Part shown: in pieces, positions 1-7,920 of the stretch
Layout of the letters: each line of letters opens with the position of its first letter
Numbering within the stretch: position 1 is the first letter of the stretch
Assembly: GCA_021323265.1 (NCBI GenBank)
Contig: JAJTCO010000044.1
Span: 1-38,869 of the forward strand
Reading direction: 5' to 3'
DNA length: 38,869 nt
DNA from: Pseudoduganella sp.
Lineage (GTDB): Bacteria > Pseudomonadota > Gammaproteobacteria > Burkholderiales > Burkholderiaceae_D
Translations under genes and position numbers: made by a program
The notes under the pieces: model-generated
What the model was told of the DNA's origin: nothing
The model's input: the letters and a program-made list of their open reading frames with translations, nothing else
Databases searched by the model: none

Positions 1-1
1 G

Positions 2-679
2 CCGTTGGTCAAGCGCCTGGCCCACCATATGAAGGCAAAATTGCCGCCCAGTGTGGAAGTGGATGACCTGGTACAAGCAGGCATGATCGGCTTGCTCGAT
101 GCGATCAACCGCTATGAGGAAACGCATGGCGCCCAGTTCGAGACCTACGCGGTGATGCGCATCCGCGGCGCCATGCTGGACGAATTGCGCAGTTCGGACT
201 GGATGCCGCGCTCGATGCGGCAGGACATGCGCAAGATCGAAAATGCCATGTCCACGCTGCAGCAGCGCCTGGGCCGGCCGCCCACCGAATCGGAAGTGGC
301 GAAGTCGCTCAAGCTGTCGCTGGCCGATTACCAGGAAATCCTGTCCGAAGGGGGCGGCCACCAGCTGGTGTATTACGAGGACTTTCACGAGGAAGACGGC
401 AGCGACAGCTTCCTCGACCGCTATGCCCACGATGAAGACGCCGATCCGCTGCGCGCGCTGCTCGACACCGACTTCCGCCAGGCTGTGATCGATGCGATTG
501 ACGCGCTACCGCCACGCGAGAAAATGCTGATGGGCCTTTACTACGAAGAAGAACTGAACCTGAAGGAAATCGGCGCCGTGATGGGCGTGTCCGAATCGCG
601 CGTGTCGCAATTGCACACGCAAGCCGTGGCGCGCCTGCGTGCCTCGCTACGGGAGCAAGCATGGACTGGTCCAGCGTAG
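2..679 (+). CDS. fliA: RNA polymerase sigma-28 factor FliA (5'-truncated by window edge)
   Basis: This is the sigma factor that directs RNA polymerase to late flagellar promoters. The frame is open to the first base: the codon before the apparent TTG at 5 reads Pro, giving the typical FliA start region PLVKRLAHHM, so the true start lies upstream and only about 15-20 residues are missing. Region 2 is visible (VDDLVQAGMIGLLDAINRYE, then FETYAVMRIRGAMLDELR), followed by region 3 and a region 4 helix-turn-helix near the C-terminus (LKEIGAVMGVSESRVSQLH). The stop lies inside motC, with 19 bp of overlap, so the two are translationally linked. Its anti-sigma factor FlgM lies 2 kb downstream, and sigma-28-like promoters are found before flgM, flgK, fliD and fliC. 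Confidence 0.96.
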   Translation, partial: PLVKRLAHHMKAKLPPSVEVDDLVQAGMIGLLDAINRYEETHGAQFETYAVMRIRGAMLDELRSSDWMPRSMRQDMRKIENAMSTLQQRLGRPPTESEVAKSLKLSLADYQEILSEGGGHQLVYYEDFHEEDGSDSFLDRYAHDEDADPLRALLDTDFRQAVIDAIDALPPREKMLMGLYYEEELNLKEIGAVMGVSESRVSQLHTQAVARLRASLREQAWTGPA

Positions 680-1407
680 CCGGCGTGCTGCTGGCGCTGG
701 CCGGCATCGTCGTCGGCCACGGGCTGGAAGGGGGCAAGGTCAGCTCCCTGCTGCAGCCGGCCGCCTTCGCCATCGTGGTGGTCGGCACCTTCGGCGCCGT
801 CATGCTGCAGACCCGCCTGCCCACGCTGCGGCGCGGCCTGACGATGCTGCGCTGGGTGTTCCGGCCGCCGCCGGACACGCGCGCCCAGCTGGCGCGCGAC
901 ATCAACAACTGGAGCCAGCTGGCGCGCCGCGACGGCCTGCTGGCGCTGGAGCGCCCCATGCTGGGCGCCAAGGACAAGTTCATCGCCAAGGGCTTGCGCA
1001 TGATTGTGGACGGCATCCAGCCCGACAAGATGCGCCAGATGCTGGACATGGAAATCACCGCCTTCGAGACGGCCGAGCGCCAGGCCGTGCGCATCTGGGA
1101 GTCGGCCGCCGGCTATTCGCCCACCATCGGCATCCTGGGCGCGGTGCTGGGCCTGATCCACGTGATGGAAAACCTGACCGACCCGAGCCGGCTCGGCTCC
1201 GGCATCGCCGTGGCCTTCGTCTCGACCATCTACGGCGTCGGCCTGGCCAACCTGTTCTTCTACCCGATCGCCAACAAGCTCAAGACCATCGTCACGCGCC
1301 AGGTCTATCTGCAGGAACTGGCGGCGGCCGTGTTCTACGACATTGCCACCGGCGACTTCACGCGCGTCATCGACGAACGCATTGCGACCCTGATGCGGGA
1401 GCCGTGA
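661..1407 (+). CDS. motC: Flagellar motor stator protein MotC (MotA family)
   Basis: A 248-residue inner-membrane stator subunit of the MotA/TolQ/ExbB superfamily that conducts ions with its MotB-like partner. An N-terminal hydrophobic segment (VAGVLLALAGIVVGHGL) is followed by a second one (AFAIVVVGTFGAVML), a cytoplasmic loop of about 100 residues, and two C-terminal membrane segments. The loop-to-membrane junction holds the family motif GYSPTIGILGAVLGLIHVM, with the conserved proline at about residue 154. Its pairing with the MotB-like gene 1 bp downstream and its place directly after fliA match the MotC/MotD pair of Pseudomonas rather than the MotA/MotB pair that sits with cheA; this naming is inferred from context. 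The start overlaps the fliA end. Confidence 0.92.
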   Translation: MDWSSVAGVLLALAGIVVGHGLEGGKVSSLLQPAAFAIVVVGTFGAVMLQTRLPTLRRGLTMLRWVFRPPPDTRAQLARDINNWSQLARRDGLLALERPMLGAKDKFIAKGLRMIVDGIQPDKMRQMLDMEITAFETAERQAVRIWESAAGYSPTIGILGAVLGLIHVMENLTDPSRLGSGIAVAFVSTIYGVGLANLFFYPIANKLKTIVTRQVYLQELAAAVFYDIATGDFTRVIDERIATLMREP

Positions 1408-1408
1408 C

Positions 1409-2170
1409 ATGCAATACCGCCGCGCCCGCCGCAAGTTCGACGACGAACCGGAGAACCACGAACGCTGGCTGATCTCCTACGCGGACTTCATCACGCTGCT
1501 GTTTGCCTTCTTTGTGGTGATGTACGCGATTTCCTCGGTCAACCTGGGCAAGTACAAGGTGTTCTCGGACGCCCTGGGCGACGCTTTCGGCGGCGCCGGC
1601 GCTGCCCCGCCCACCAACACCGAAGTGCAAAGCCTGCCCATTCCCAATCCCGCCCAGCGCAAGCGCAACGAGCAGATCCGGCGCGAGAAGGAGCAGATGC
1701 AGCGCCTGGCCAAGGACTTGGCGAGCACCCTGGCGCCCCTGGTCAAGGAAGGCAAGGTGCGCGTGACGCAGAACAGCCGCGGCGTCAGCGTGGAAATCAA
1801 CGCCTCCGTCCTGTTCAATCCGGGCGACGCGCGCTTGACGGAGGAGTCGCGCGAAGCGCTGACGGCGGTGGCGACCCTGCTCAAGGACGATCCGCACGCG
1901 GTGCAGGTGGAAGGGCACACCGACAACGTCCCGATCCGCAACACACTCTATCCGTCCAACTGGGAACTGTCGGCCGTGCGCGCCGGCAGCGTGGTGCGCC
2001 TGTTCATCGAGTCCGGCATCGCGCCGTCGCGCATGACGGCGGTGGGCCACGCCGACAACCTGCCGGTGGCGCCCAACACCGATCCCGAGTCGCGCGCACG
2101 CAACCGGCGCGTGGCCGTGACGATTCTCTCCGGCGTGCCGGATCCGGCCACGGAAATTCCGGCGCGCTAA
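1409..2170 (+). CDS. motD: Flagellar motor stator protein MotD (MotB family)
   Basis: A 253-residue MotB-type stator subunit. The N-terminal plug/TM region reads NHERWLISYADFITLLFAFF; Asp26 in SYADF is the ion-carrying aspartate of the family. A charged linker (about residues 85-110) leads to a C-terminal OmpA-like peptidoglycan-binding domain with the recognisable EGHTDNVPI and NWELSAVRAGSVV blocks and the closing RARNRRVAVTIL. The gene starts 1 bp after motC, and together they form the stator complex, with MotD anchoring it to the cell wall. The short pre-TM tail and the spacing are typical of MotD; no damage is seen. It faces flgN convergently. Confidence 0.93.
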   Translation: MQYRRARRKFDDEPENHERWLISYADFITLLFAFFVVMYAISSVNLGKYKVFSDALGDAFGGAGAAPPTNTEVQSLPIPNPAQRKRNEQIRREKEQMQRLAKDLASTLAPLVKEGKVRVTQNSRGVSVEINASVLFNPGDARLTEESREALTAVATLLKDDPHAVQVEGHTDNVPIRNTLYPSNWELSAVRAGSVVRLFIESGIAPSRMTAVGHADNLPVAPNTDPESRARNRRVAVTILSGVPDPATEIPAR

Positions 2171-2211
2171 GACGGGCAGGGTAGCGCCTGGCGGCGCGCG
2201 GTGGGGCCTTG

Positions 2212-2227
2212 TCCGGCGCACGCCGGA
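2212..2227. terminator. Short hairpin between convergent motD and flgN
   Basis: The only structure in the 66-bp motD/flgN convergent gap is a compact inverted repeat, TCCGGC-GCAC-GCCGGA. No T-run follows on either strand, so it is at best a weak or factor-assisted terminator. Confidence 0.25.
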
Positions 2228-2236
2228 GATGGGAAA

Positions 2237-2701
2237 TCAGCCGGCGATAAAGCCGCGGCGCGTGCTGCTGCCGGTGGTCATGCCGCTCGGGCCATAGACC
2301 GTGGTTTGCTGCGGGCGCAGCGCTTGCAGGGCGCCTTGGGTATGGCCCAGGTGCTTGTTGATCAGCACGCCATTCAGGCGGTTCAGTTCCTTGGCCGCGC
2401 GCGTCTGGTCCAGCAGGCGCTGCCACAACATATCGGCCGCGTCGTCATGCTGCGCCGCCAGCCATGCTTCCATGCCCGCTTCCATGGCCGGAAAACCGGC
2501 CTCGGCCAGGGCCTGGTGGCGCGCGCTGGCCAGTCCGGCCATTGCATTGACCAGGGCCGATTTTTGCGGCGTGAGCGCGGTCAGATGATCGATATCTGCC
2601 GCGACCAGATCCTGCTGTTCCTGCTTCAGCACTTCCAGCAGTTCGGTGATCTTGTCCAACTCAGCCTGCAGGCTGTGTTTGGGGGAGGCAGAGGCCATCA
2701 T
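2237..2701 (-). CDS. flgN: FlgN-type flagellar export chaperone
   Basis: A small, mostly helical, 154-residue cytoplasmic protein with the length and heptad-rich N-terminus (LQAELDKITELLEVLKQEQQDL) of FlgN, the chaperone that protects the hook-filament junction proteins FlgK and FlgL before export. The middle holds AKELNRLNGVLINKHLGH, similar to the FlgN segment before the substrate-binding C-terminus. It lies 6 bp downstream of flgM, the usual flgMN pair, and should be read from the flgM sigma-28 promoter. Two adjacent ATG codons (2701 and 2698) are possible starts; the AAGGA upstream is better spaced for the one at 2698. Confidence 0.88.
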   Translation of the reverse strand: MMASASPKHSLQAELDKITELLEVLKQEQQDLVAADIDHLTALTPQKSALVNAMAGLASARHQALAEAGFPAMEAGMEAWLAAQHDDAADMLWQRLLDQTRAAKELNRLNGVLINKHLGHTQGALQALRPQQTTVYGPSGMTTGSSTRRGFIAG

Positions 2702-2707
2702 GAATCC

Positions 2708-3031
2708 TTAGCGTTGCTTGCGTGCGTGCAGCAGGTCGCGCACTGTTTCCAGCAAACCGTCTGCAACTTTTTCCGAATTGACCTGGAACTGGCCGTCAGC
2801 TATTGCCATCTTGATGCGTTCGACTTTCTTGGTGTCGAACACGGCATTGCTGCCGGCAGCGCCACTGGCCGCCAACGCCTGGCCTTGCGCGGACAGGCGC
2901 ACATTGTCGGTACCTGCCTGCGGTGCGGTCGTGTTCGTTGCGGCGGCCTTGTCCGCGCCGCGCGCGTTTCCGGTCGTCGCGGGCGAACTTGGCAAGCCCG
3001 GCGTGTTCTTCAATGTATCGTTGATCTTCAC
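2708..3031 (-). CDS. flgM: Anti-sigma-28 factor FlgM
   Basis: This 107-residue protein binds FliA and blocks late-gene transcription until it is exported through the completed hook. The family start VKINDTLK follows a GTG at 3031, which has GAGGAC about 7 nt upstream; a longer frame beginning at 3100 would add 23 unrelated residues with no ribosome site. The N-terminal half is disordered and Ala/Thr-rich. The C-terminal sigma-binding helices are visible as VFDTKKVERIKMAIADGQF and SEKVADGLLETVRDLL. It is cotranscribed with flgN and preceded by a near-consensus sigma-28 promoter, so FlgM is under the control of the factor it inhibits. Confidence 0.93.
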   Translation of the reverse strand: MKINDTLKNTPGLPSSPATTGNARGADKAAATNTTAPQAGTDNVRLSAQGQALAASGAAGSNAVFDTKKVERIKMAIADGQFQVNSEKVADGLLETVRDLLHARKQR

Positions 3032-3079
3032 AGCTATGTCCTCGTCTGGTTGGAGGTCTTTACCCCGGCATACGAGTCT

Positions 3080-3106
3080 TTTACGGCAGCCTGCGGCCAA
3101 ACTTTA
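3080..3106 (-). promoter_or_regulatory. Sigma-28 promoter of flgMN
   Basis: On the minus strand the sequence reads TAAAGTTT, then 11 bp, then GCCGTAAA. The -35 is a perfect match to the sigma-28 consensus and the -10 differs only in the last positions of GCCGATAA. The predicted start is near 3073, giving a leader of about 40 nt before the GTG of flgM. Confidence 0.88.
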
Positions 3107-3139
3107 GCGGGCAAGCGGCAAATCCTTGTTTTCGCTTCA

Positions 3140-3841
3140 TCAAAATACCACTTCCACCAGGCCGCCGGCGCGGGCAATCCCGCTGATTTGCTGGCCGTTG
3201 CCGGTGCGCACCGCCACCACCTGGCCCTCGGCGGCCGAGCCGGCCGCCTTGCCTTCGGCTGACACGGAAAAACCGTTGCCTTTGGACACCAGCTTGACCA
3301 GCTGGCCCTGCAGCACCACCGGCTTGGCCTTCACCTGGTCCAGCCGCAGCGGCGTACCTGCCGAAATGGAAAGATTGCTGGTTCGGCCAACCAGTTGCGC
3401 CTTGTCGGTGGCGATGCCGGCGGGCAGGGCGGTCAGTTCGCCCTGCATCATGGCCAGCTGGCCTGCTTCGATCGCCTGGCCCTGGACCAGCGGCACGGCG
3501 GCGGCCACATAGCTCCCCAGCACCGAGACCTGGGATTGAATATATACCGTCCACGGCGAGGGCGCCGCACAGCGCACGCCCACCGTGGTCTTGCCCCAGG
3601 CGCGGGCGCCGGGCATGAGGAAGGCTTCCGGCGCCGGGCAGGGCGCCAGGTTCAGGCGCGGGTCGACGGCGCCCACGCTGACGCTGACCTTGCCGGGCAG
3701 GCCGGCCGTCTGCACCTGCAGGAATTGCTCGGCCACCTGGCGCAGCACGGCCGGCTCGGTGCGGGCCGGCGCCGCCGGCAATGCTGCCGGGGCGGCGGCC
3801 AGCAGGGCAAAAGTGATGAGTGTGCGTTTCATGGCAGCCAT
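3140..3841 (-). CDS. flgA: Flagellar basal body P-ring chaperone FlgA
   Basis: A periplasmic chaperone needed for P-ring (FlgI) assembly. With the ATG at 3841 (GAGGG about 6 nt upstream) the protein is 233 residues; the ATG three codons later (3832) is also possible. An N-terminal signal peptide is clear (MKRTLITFALLAAAPAALPA). The C-terminal half is the SAF-like domain, with Y..AAVPLVQGQAIEAGQLAM, ATDKAQLVGRTSNLSISAGTPL and the closing GNGQQISGIARAGGLVEVVF. It is transcribed away from flgB, the same divergent arrangement as in enteric bacteria, and lies upstream of flgM, which has its own promoter. Confidence 0.93.
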   Translation of the reverse strand: MAAMKRTLITFALLAAAPAALPAAPARTEPAVLRQVAEQFLQVQTAGLPGKVSVSVGAVDPRLNLAPCPAPEAFLMPGARAWGKTTVGVRCAAPSPWTVYIQSQVSVLGSYVAAAVPLVQGQAIEAGQLAMMQGELTALPAGIATDKAQLVGRTSNLSISAGTPLRLDQVKAKPVVLQGQLVKLVSKGNGFSVSAEGKAAGSAAEGQVVAVRTGNGQQISGIARAGGLVEVVF

Positions 3842-3862
3842 CTTAGCCCTCGCGCGAAGCGG

Positions 3863-3906
3863 GCAAGCGGGGAATAGGGGCAAAAACCCCGCCTTGCTCT
3901 GCCGAT
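3863..3906. promoter_or_regulatory. FlhDC-like operator between divergent flgA and flgB
   Basis: The half-site AAGCGGGGAATAGGGG lies at 3865-3880; after 10 bp an inverted partner reads ATCGGCAGAGCAAGGC on the other strand (3891-3906). Overlapping it is an inverted repeat, GCAAGCGGGG (3863-3872) with CCCCGC-C-TTGC (3887-3897). A TATTAT -10 candidate for flgB lies at 3927-3932, with no good -35, as expected for an activator-dependent promoter. The same half-site recurs upstream of flgG, fliE/fliF and fliL. Assignment to FlhD4C2 is inference from layout and resemblance to the known AAYGS-N2/3-AAATARCG half-site. Confidence 0.55.
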
Positions 3907-3960
3907 CAAGGCGCGCCATTGCTCCGTATTATCGAACCTGTCATCAAGCGGAGAAGCGCC

Positions 3961-4380
3961 ATGTTAGGCAAACTCGACAATCACCTGCTGTTCAATGAAA
4001 CCGCCCTCAGCCTGCGCGAAAAGCGCCAGGCCGTGCTGGCGTCGAATATTGCCAATGCCGACACGCCGCACTACAAGGCGCGCGACATCGACTTCTCCGC
4101 CAACCTGCAGGCCGCCATGGCGCGCGCCAGCACGCCGCAGCCGCTGCACACGACGACCGGCAAGCATTTCCCGCGCCCCCCGCAAGACGGCAGCACGCTG
4201 CCGGACGGCACGCCGCTGCTGTACCGCACGCCGGCCCAGGGCGCGGTGGACGGCAACACCGTCGACATGGATGTCGAGCGCAACAACTTCGCCGACAATG
4301 CCTTGCGCTACGAGGCAGGCGTGACGTTTATCAATTCGCAGATCAAAGGCCTGTTGGCCGCGATCCAGGGAGGCCAGTAA
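3961..4380 (+). CDS. flgB: Flagellar proximal rod protein FlgB
   Basis: A 139-residue rod subunit exported through the flagellar type III system. The start at 3961 is set by the family N-terminus ([22 protein letters not shown]) and a GGAG about 8 nt upstream. The rod-protein signature [19 protein letters not shown], close to the consensus ANxANxxTPGYKA, is at about residues 26-45. The C-terminal coiled-coil helix ends the protein ([19 protein letters not shown]). It is the first gene of flgBCDEF; its stop overlaps the flgC start by one base (TAATG). Confidence 0.95.
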   Translation: MLGKLDNHLLFNETALSLREKRQAVLASNIANADTPHYKARDIDFSANLQAAMARASTPQPLHTTTGKHFPRPPQDGSTLPDGTPLLYRTPAQGAVDGNTVDMDVERNNFADNALRYEAGVTFINSQIKGLLAAIQGGQ

Positions 4381-4784
4381 TGTCCTTGTTCAGCATCTTC
4401 AACGTGTCCGGTTCGGCCATGAGCGCCCAGGCCCAGCGCCTGAACGTGGTGGCCTCCAACCTGGCCAACGCCGACAGCGCCACCAGTGCCAGCGGCGAAG
4501 CCTACCGCGCCAAGCAGGTGGTGTTCGAAGCCACCCCGAGCGCCAACGGGGCCGCCACCGCGGTCAAGGTGAGCCAGGTGGTGGAAGACCCGTCGCCGCT
4601 CAAGCAAGTCTACGACCCCAAGCATCCGCTGGCCGACGACAAGGGCTACGTGACGATGCCCAATGTGAATGTGGTCGACGAGATGGTCAACATGCTGTCG
4701 GCCTCGCGTTCCTACCAGACCAATGTGGAAACCATGAATGCAGCCAAGACCATGCTGCTGAAAACCTTAACGATTGGACAGTAA
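4380..4784 (+). CDS. flgC: Flagellar proximal rod protein FlgC
   Basis: A 134-residue rod subunit. The N-terminal helix and motif [21 protein letters not shown] are the standard FlgC signature, and the C-terminus [33 protein letters not shown] is the conserved coiled-coil helix shared by rod, hook and junction proteins. Its length matches the family. It is translationally coupled to flgB by a TAATG overlap and lies 2 bp before flgD, so the genes are read as one message. Confidence 0.96.
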   Translation: MSLFSIFNVSGSAMSAQAQRLNVVASNLANADSATSASGEAYRAKQVVFEATPSANGAATAVKVSQVVEDPSPLKQVYDPKHPLADDKGYVTMPNVNVVDEMVNMLSASRSYQTNVETMNAAKTMLLKTLTIGQ

Positions 4785-4786
4785 TC

Positions 4787-5467
4787 ATGGCCGTACAAGG
4801 TGCAGAAAACTCCAAGACTGTTTCGCCGGCGCTGCTGAACGCCATGAACCCGTCGAAGACCACCAAGACAGGCGTGGAAGCGGACACCGACAAGTTCATG
4901 ACGCTGCTGATCACGCAGCTGAAAAACCAGGACCCGATGAATCCGCTGGACAACGCGCAGCTGACCAGCCAACTGGCCCAGTTGAATACGGTCACCGGCA
5001 TCAACAAGATGAACGAGACCCTGAACTCGCTGAAAACCGATTACCAGAATTCGGCAAACCTGGCGGCAACCAACCTGATCAACCGTGGCGTGCTGGTCGA
5101 CGGCAACCAGTTGACGCTGGCCGATGGCAAGTCCCTGTTCGGCATCGAGCTGGGTTCGCGCGCCGACCAGGTGGAAGTGGAAATCCGCGCCTCCGGCGGC
5201 AAGGTGGTGCAGACCGTCACGCTGAAAAATGTCGATGCCGGTGTGGTGCCGCTGACCTGGGACGGCAAGCTGGAAGACGGCACCACTGCTGCCAACAATA
5301 CGTACACCATGAATATCAAGGCAGTGCGCGGCACGGAACAATTGAAGGACGTCAAGACGCTGCAATTTGGCACCGTTGCCAGCATTTCCACTGGCGCCAG
5401 CGGCGTCAAACTGAATATTCCGTCGCATGGCCAGGTGACCATGGACGCGATCAAGCAAGTACTGTAA
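4787..5467 (+). CDS. flgD: Flagellar hook capping/scaffold protein FlgD
   Basis: A 226-residue protein that caps the growing hook and lets FlgE subunits polymerise, then is discarded. The N-terminal domain carries the family block DKFMTLLITQLKNQDPMNPLDNAQLTSQLAQ (about residues 43-73), which includes the export and assembly segment. The C-terminal half has the FlgD Tudor/Ig-like fold pattern, with VPLTWDGKLEDGTTAANNTYTM matching the conserved WDG-x-D/E-x-G-x3-G-x-Y loop. It lies between flgC and flgE, as usual. Confidence 0.95.
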   Translation: MAVQGAENSKTVSPALLNAMNPSKTTKTGVEADTDKFMTLLITQLKNQDPMNPLDNAQLTSQLAQLNTVTGINKMNETLNSLKTDYQNSANLAATNLINRGVLVDGNQLTLADGKSLFGIELGSRADQVEVEIRASGGKVVQTVTLKNVDAGVVPLTWDGKLEDGTTAANNTYTMNIKAVRGTEQLKDVKTLQFGTVASISTGASGVKLNIPSHGQVTMDAIKQVL

Positions 5468-5495
5468 GCAAGCGCAATCTGAATAGGGGAATACC

Positions 5496-7049
5496 ATGTT
5501 TCAACAAGGTCTCAGCGGCTTGAACGCCGCCTCCAAATCGCTGGACGTGATTGGTAACAATATCGCCAATGCCAGTACCGTTGGTTTCAAGGGTTCGCAG
5601 GCGCAATTCGCCGACCTGTATGCGAACTCCCTGAACGGCCTGGCCGGCAACAATCCCGGGATCGGCGTGTCGATTTCGCGCATTGCGCAGCAGTTCACGC
5701 AGGGGAATATCGAAACCAGCAACAATCCGCTGGACATTTCGATCAATGGTGGCGGCTTCTTCCGTACCGTGACCCCCAACGGCTCGGTGCAGTACAGCCG
5801 CAACGGCCAGTTCCAGCTGGACAAGAACGGCACCATCATCAATGCCCAGGGCGCGGCCATCACGGGCTACCTGGCCAACTCCGACGGCGTGATCCTGCAG
5901 GGCGCGCCACAGCCGATTACCATCGACTACTCCGACCTTGTGCCGGTGCAGACTACCCAGGCCAACTTCCAGATCAACTTGAGCTCGCGCGTCGATCCGC
6001 CCAGCAAAGTGCCGTTCGACGTGAACGACCCGTTGACCTACAACAAGCAGACCGTGATGGACGTGTACGACAGCCTGGGCAATTCCCACGTCATGTCGAT
6101 GTTCTACGTGAAGACGGCCGCCAACACCTGGGATGTGTATTCCGCCGTGGATGGCGTGGAAATCACTGCGCAAGAGGTGGCGGCCACGGTATTTACCGAT
6201 ACCACCAATGCCGGCATCGAGTCCGCCGCGCGCGCCGCCTATCAGGCCGCGGTGGCCGGCGGCGATCCAGCGGTCATCCGGGGCGAAGCGGAGAACTATG
6301 CGATCGCGGTCGGCCAGATCATCTCGGCCGCTGCCGGTGCTGCCGGCGCGACGCCGGAAACCATCGCGTACATCGATTCGCTGTACACGGCCCCGACCAA
6401 CGTTGGCTCGGTGCCAGGGGCCACTCCCGACTCGATCCTGCGCCAGATCGGCGCGGCAGTGGACGTGCCGGCGTCCAAAGTGGGCACCATTCTCTTCACC
6501 CGCGACGGCCAGATCGACACCGCCTCCATGGCCGCCCTGCCAGTCCCGCAGACGCTGCCGTTCACCATCAGCCTGCCGATGTTCCCGGATACCGGTTCGC
6601 GCATGCCGCTGGTGGTGGAGACCAACTTCGTCGGCACCACCCAGTTCGTGGGCGCCACTTCCGAGAAGCTCTCGACCCAGGATGGCTATTCCTCCGGCCA
6701 GCTGCAGCGCTTTAGCACGGGCCCGGATGGCGTGATCACCGGCCAGTACAGCAACGGCAAATCGCGCGCCCTGGGCCAGTTCGTGCTGGCCAGCTTCGCC
6801 GCGCCCGAAGGCCTGATCCCGCTCGGCAACAATGCGTGGACCGAAAGCGCAGCTTCCGGCGTGCCGCAAATCGGCGCGCCGAACTCCGGCTCCTGGGGGC
6901 AGTTGCGTTCGTCGTCGGTGGAAGCATCGAACGTGGACCTGACCGAAGAACTGGTCGACATGATCACGGCGCAGCGTGTCTACCAGGCCAATGCGCAAAC
7001 CATCAAGACCCAGGATTCGGTGCTGCAAACCCTGGTCAACCTGCGTTAA
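5496..7049 (+). CDS. flgE: Flagellar hook protein FlgE with an extra internal segment
   Basis: Subunit of the hook, the universal joint. Both ends are typical: MFQQGLSGLNAASKSLDVIGNNIANASTVGFK at the N-terminus and VDLTEELVDMITAQRVYQANAQTIKTQDSVLQ at the C-terminus. At 517 residues it is about 100 longer than common FlgE proteins. The extra length falls at about residues 217-329, between the strand NTWDVYSAVDG and the return to hook sequence (ILFTRDGQIDTAS). This stretch is alanine-rich and predicted helical, unlike the beta-rich D1/D2 domains around it. A ribosome site (AGGGGAA) precedes the ATG. The insert is in frame with no sign of damage. Confidence 0.95.
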   Translation: MFQQGLSGLNAASKSLDVIGNNIANASTVGFKGSQAQFADLYANSLNGLAGNNPGIGVSISRIAQQFTQGNIETSNNPLDISINGGGFFRTVTPNGSVQYSRNGQFQLDKNGTIINAQGAAITGYLANSDGVILQGAPQPITIDYSDLVPVQTTQANFQINLSSRVDPPSKVPFDVNDPLTYNKQTVMDVYDSLGNSHVMSMFYVKTAANTWDVYSAVDGVEITAQEVAATVFTDTTNAGIESAARAAYQAAVAGGDPAVIRGEAENYAIAVGQIISAAAGAAGATPETIAYIDSLYTAPTNVGSVPGATPDSILRQIGAAVDVPASKVGTILFTRDGQIDTASMAALPVPQTLPFTISLPMFPDTGSRMPLVVETNFVGTTQFVGATSEKLSTQDGYSSGQLQRFSTGPDGVITGQYSNGKSRALGQFVLASFAAPEGLIPLGNNAWTESAASGVPQIGAPNSGSWGQLRSSSVEASNVDLTEELVDMITAQRVYQANAQTIKTQDSVLQTLVNLR

Positions 7050-7069
7050 GCGGATAAAGCGAGCACGCC

Positions 7070-7813
7070 ATGGACCGCCTTGTCTACACCGCCGCCACCG
7101 GCGCCCGTCATATCCTGGAACAGCAGGCCACGACGTCGAACAACCTGGCCAACGCCACCACGACCGGTTTTCGCGCCCAGCTCGATTCCTTCCGTGCCGT
7201 GCCGGTGGTGTCGGACGGCTTGCCGACCCGCACCTTCGTGGTCGACAACACGGTCGGTTCGGACTTCCGCCAGGGGGCGCTGCAAACGACGGGGCGGGCG
7301 CTGGACGTGGCGCTGCGCGGCGATGGCTTCATCGCCGTGCAGTCGTCCGACGGTTCGGAAGCCTATACCCGCAATGGCAGCCTGAAGGTCAGCGAGAACG
7401 GCATGCTGCAGACGGCGGCCGGCCTGACCCTGGTGGGCGAGAATGGCCCGATTGCCATTCCGCCCGACGCCCAGGTGGCCATCGCCGCCGACGGCACCGT
7501 GTCGGCCATCGACACCACGCAGACCCAGCCCGGGCCGACCAACGTGCTGGGCCGCATCAAGCTGGTCAATCCCGCCACCCAGGGCCTGGTGCGCGGCGAC
7601 GACGGCCTGTTCCGCCAGCAAAGCGGCCTGCCGGCCGATGCCGACCAGGCCGTGCGCCTGGTGGATGGCACGCTGGAGGGGAGCAACGTCAACGCCATCG
7701 ACGCCATGGTCAACATGATCACGTTGGCACGTTCGTTTGAAACGCAGATGAGCCTGTTGAAGAATGCCGAGAGCAATGCTGCCAAGGCGACACAGATTCT
7801 TGCGTTGAATTAA
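7070..7813 (+). CDS. flgF: Flagellar proximal rod protein FlgF
   Basis: A 247-residue rod protein of the FlgE/FlgF/FlgG family. The start MDRLVYTAATGARHILEQQATTSNNLANATTTGFRAQL is FlgF-like: it has the SNNLANATTTGFR motif and the family's shorter N-terminal helix. The central rod domain includes DVALRGDGFIAVQ and GSEAYTRNGSLKVSENGML, and the C-terminus VNAIDAMVNMITLARSFETQMSLLKNAE is the conserved helix. In most genomes flgG follows directly; here a GGDEF-EAL gene of 2.4 kb intervenes. Confidence 0.95.
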   Translation: MDRLVYTAATGARHILEQQATTSNNLANATTTGFRAQLDSFRAVPVVSDGLPTRTFVVDNTVGSDFRQGALQTTGRALDVALRGDGFIAVQSSDGSEAYTRNGSLKVSENGMLQTAAGLTLVGENGPIAIPPDAQVAIAADGTVSAIDTTQTQPGPTNVLGRIKLVNPATQGLVRGDDGLFRQQSGLPADADQAVRLVDGTLEGSNVNAIDAMVNMITLARSFETQMSLLKNAESNAAKATQILALN

Positions 7814-7827
7814 GATTGTTTTCACGG

Positions 7828-7847
7828 GCGTTGCTGTGTGGCAACGC
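7828..7847 (+). terminator. Hairpin after flgF (weak terminator or processing site)
   Basis: A 7-bp perfect stem, GCGTTGC with GCAACGC, closes a 6-nt loop (TGTGTG) 14 bp after the flgF stop. Only TT follows, so termination would be partial. It separates the flgBCDEF message from the downstream GGDEF-EAL gene. Confidence 0.35.
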
Positions 7848-7920
7848 TTGACCGCGGTTCCATTGCGTGCCGGCGGCGGATTACGCATGATGGAATCTTT
7901 CCACCTACCTGCCCAAGCCG

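Noticed and set aside
5469..5488. AAGCGCAATCTGAATAGGGG just before flgE as another FlhDC-like site
   Set aside because: The inner spacing is 4 bp longer, it lies almost on the start codon, and AGGGGAA is explained as the flgE ribosome site.
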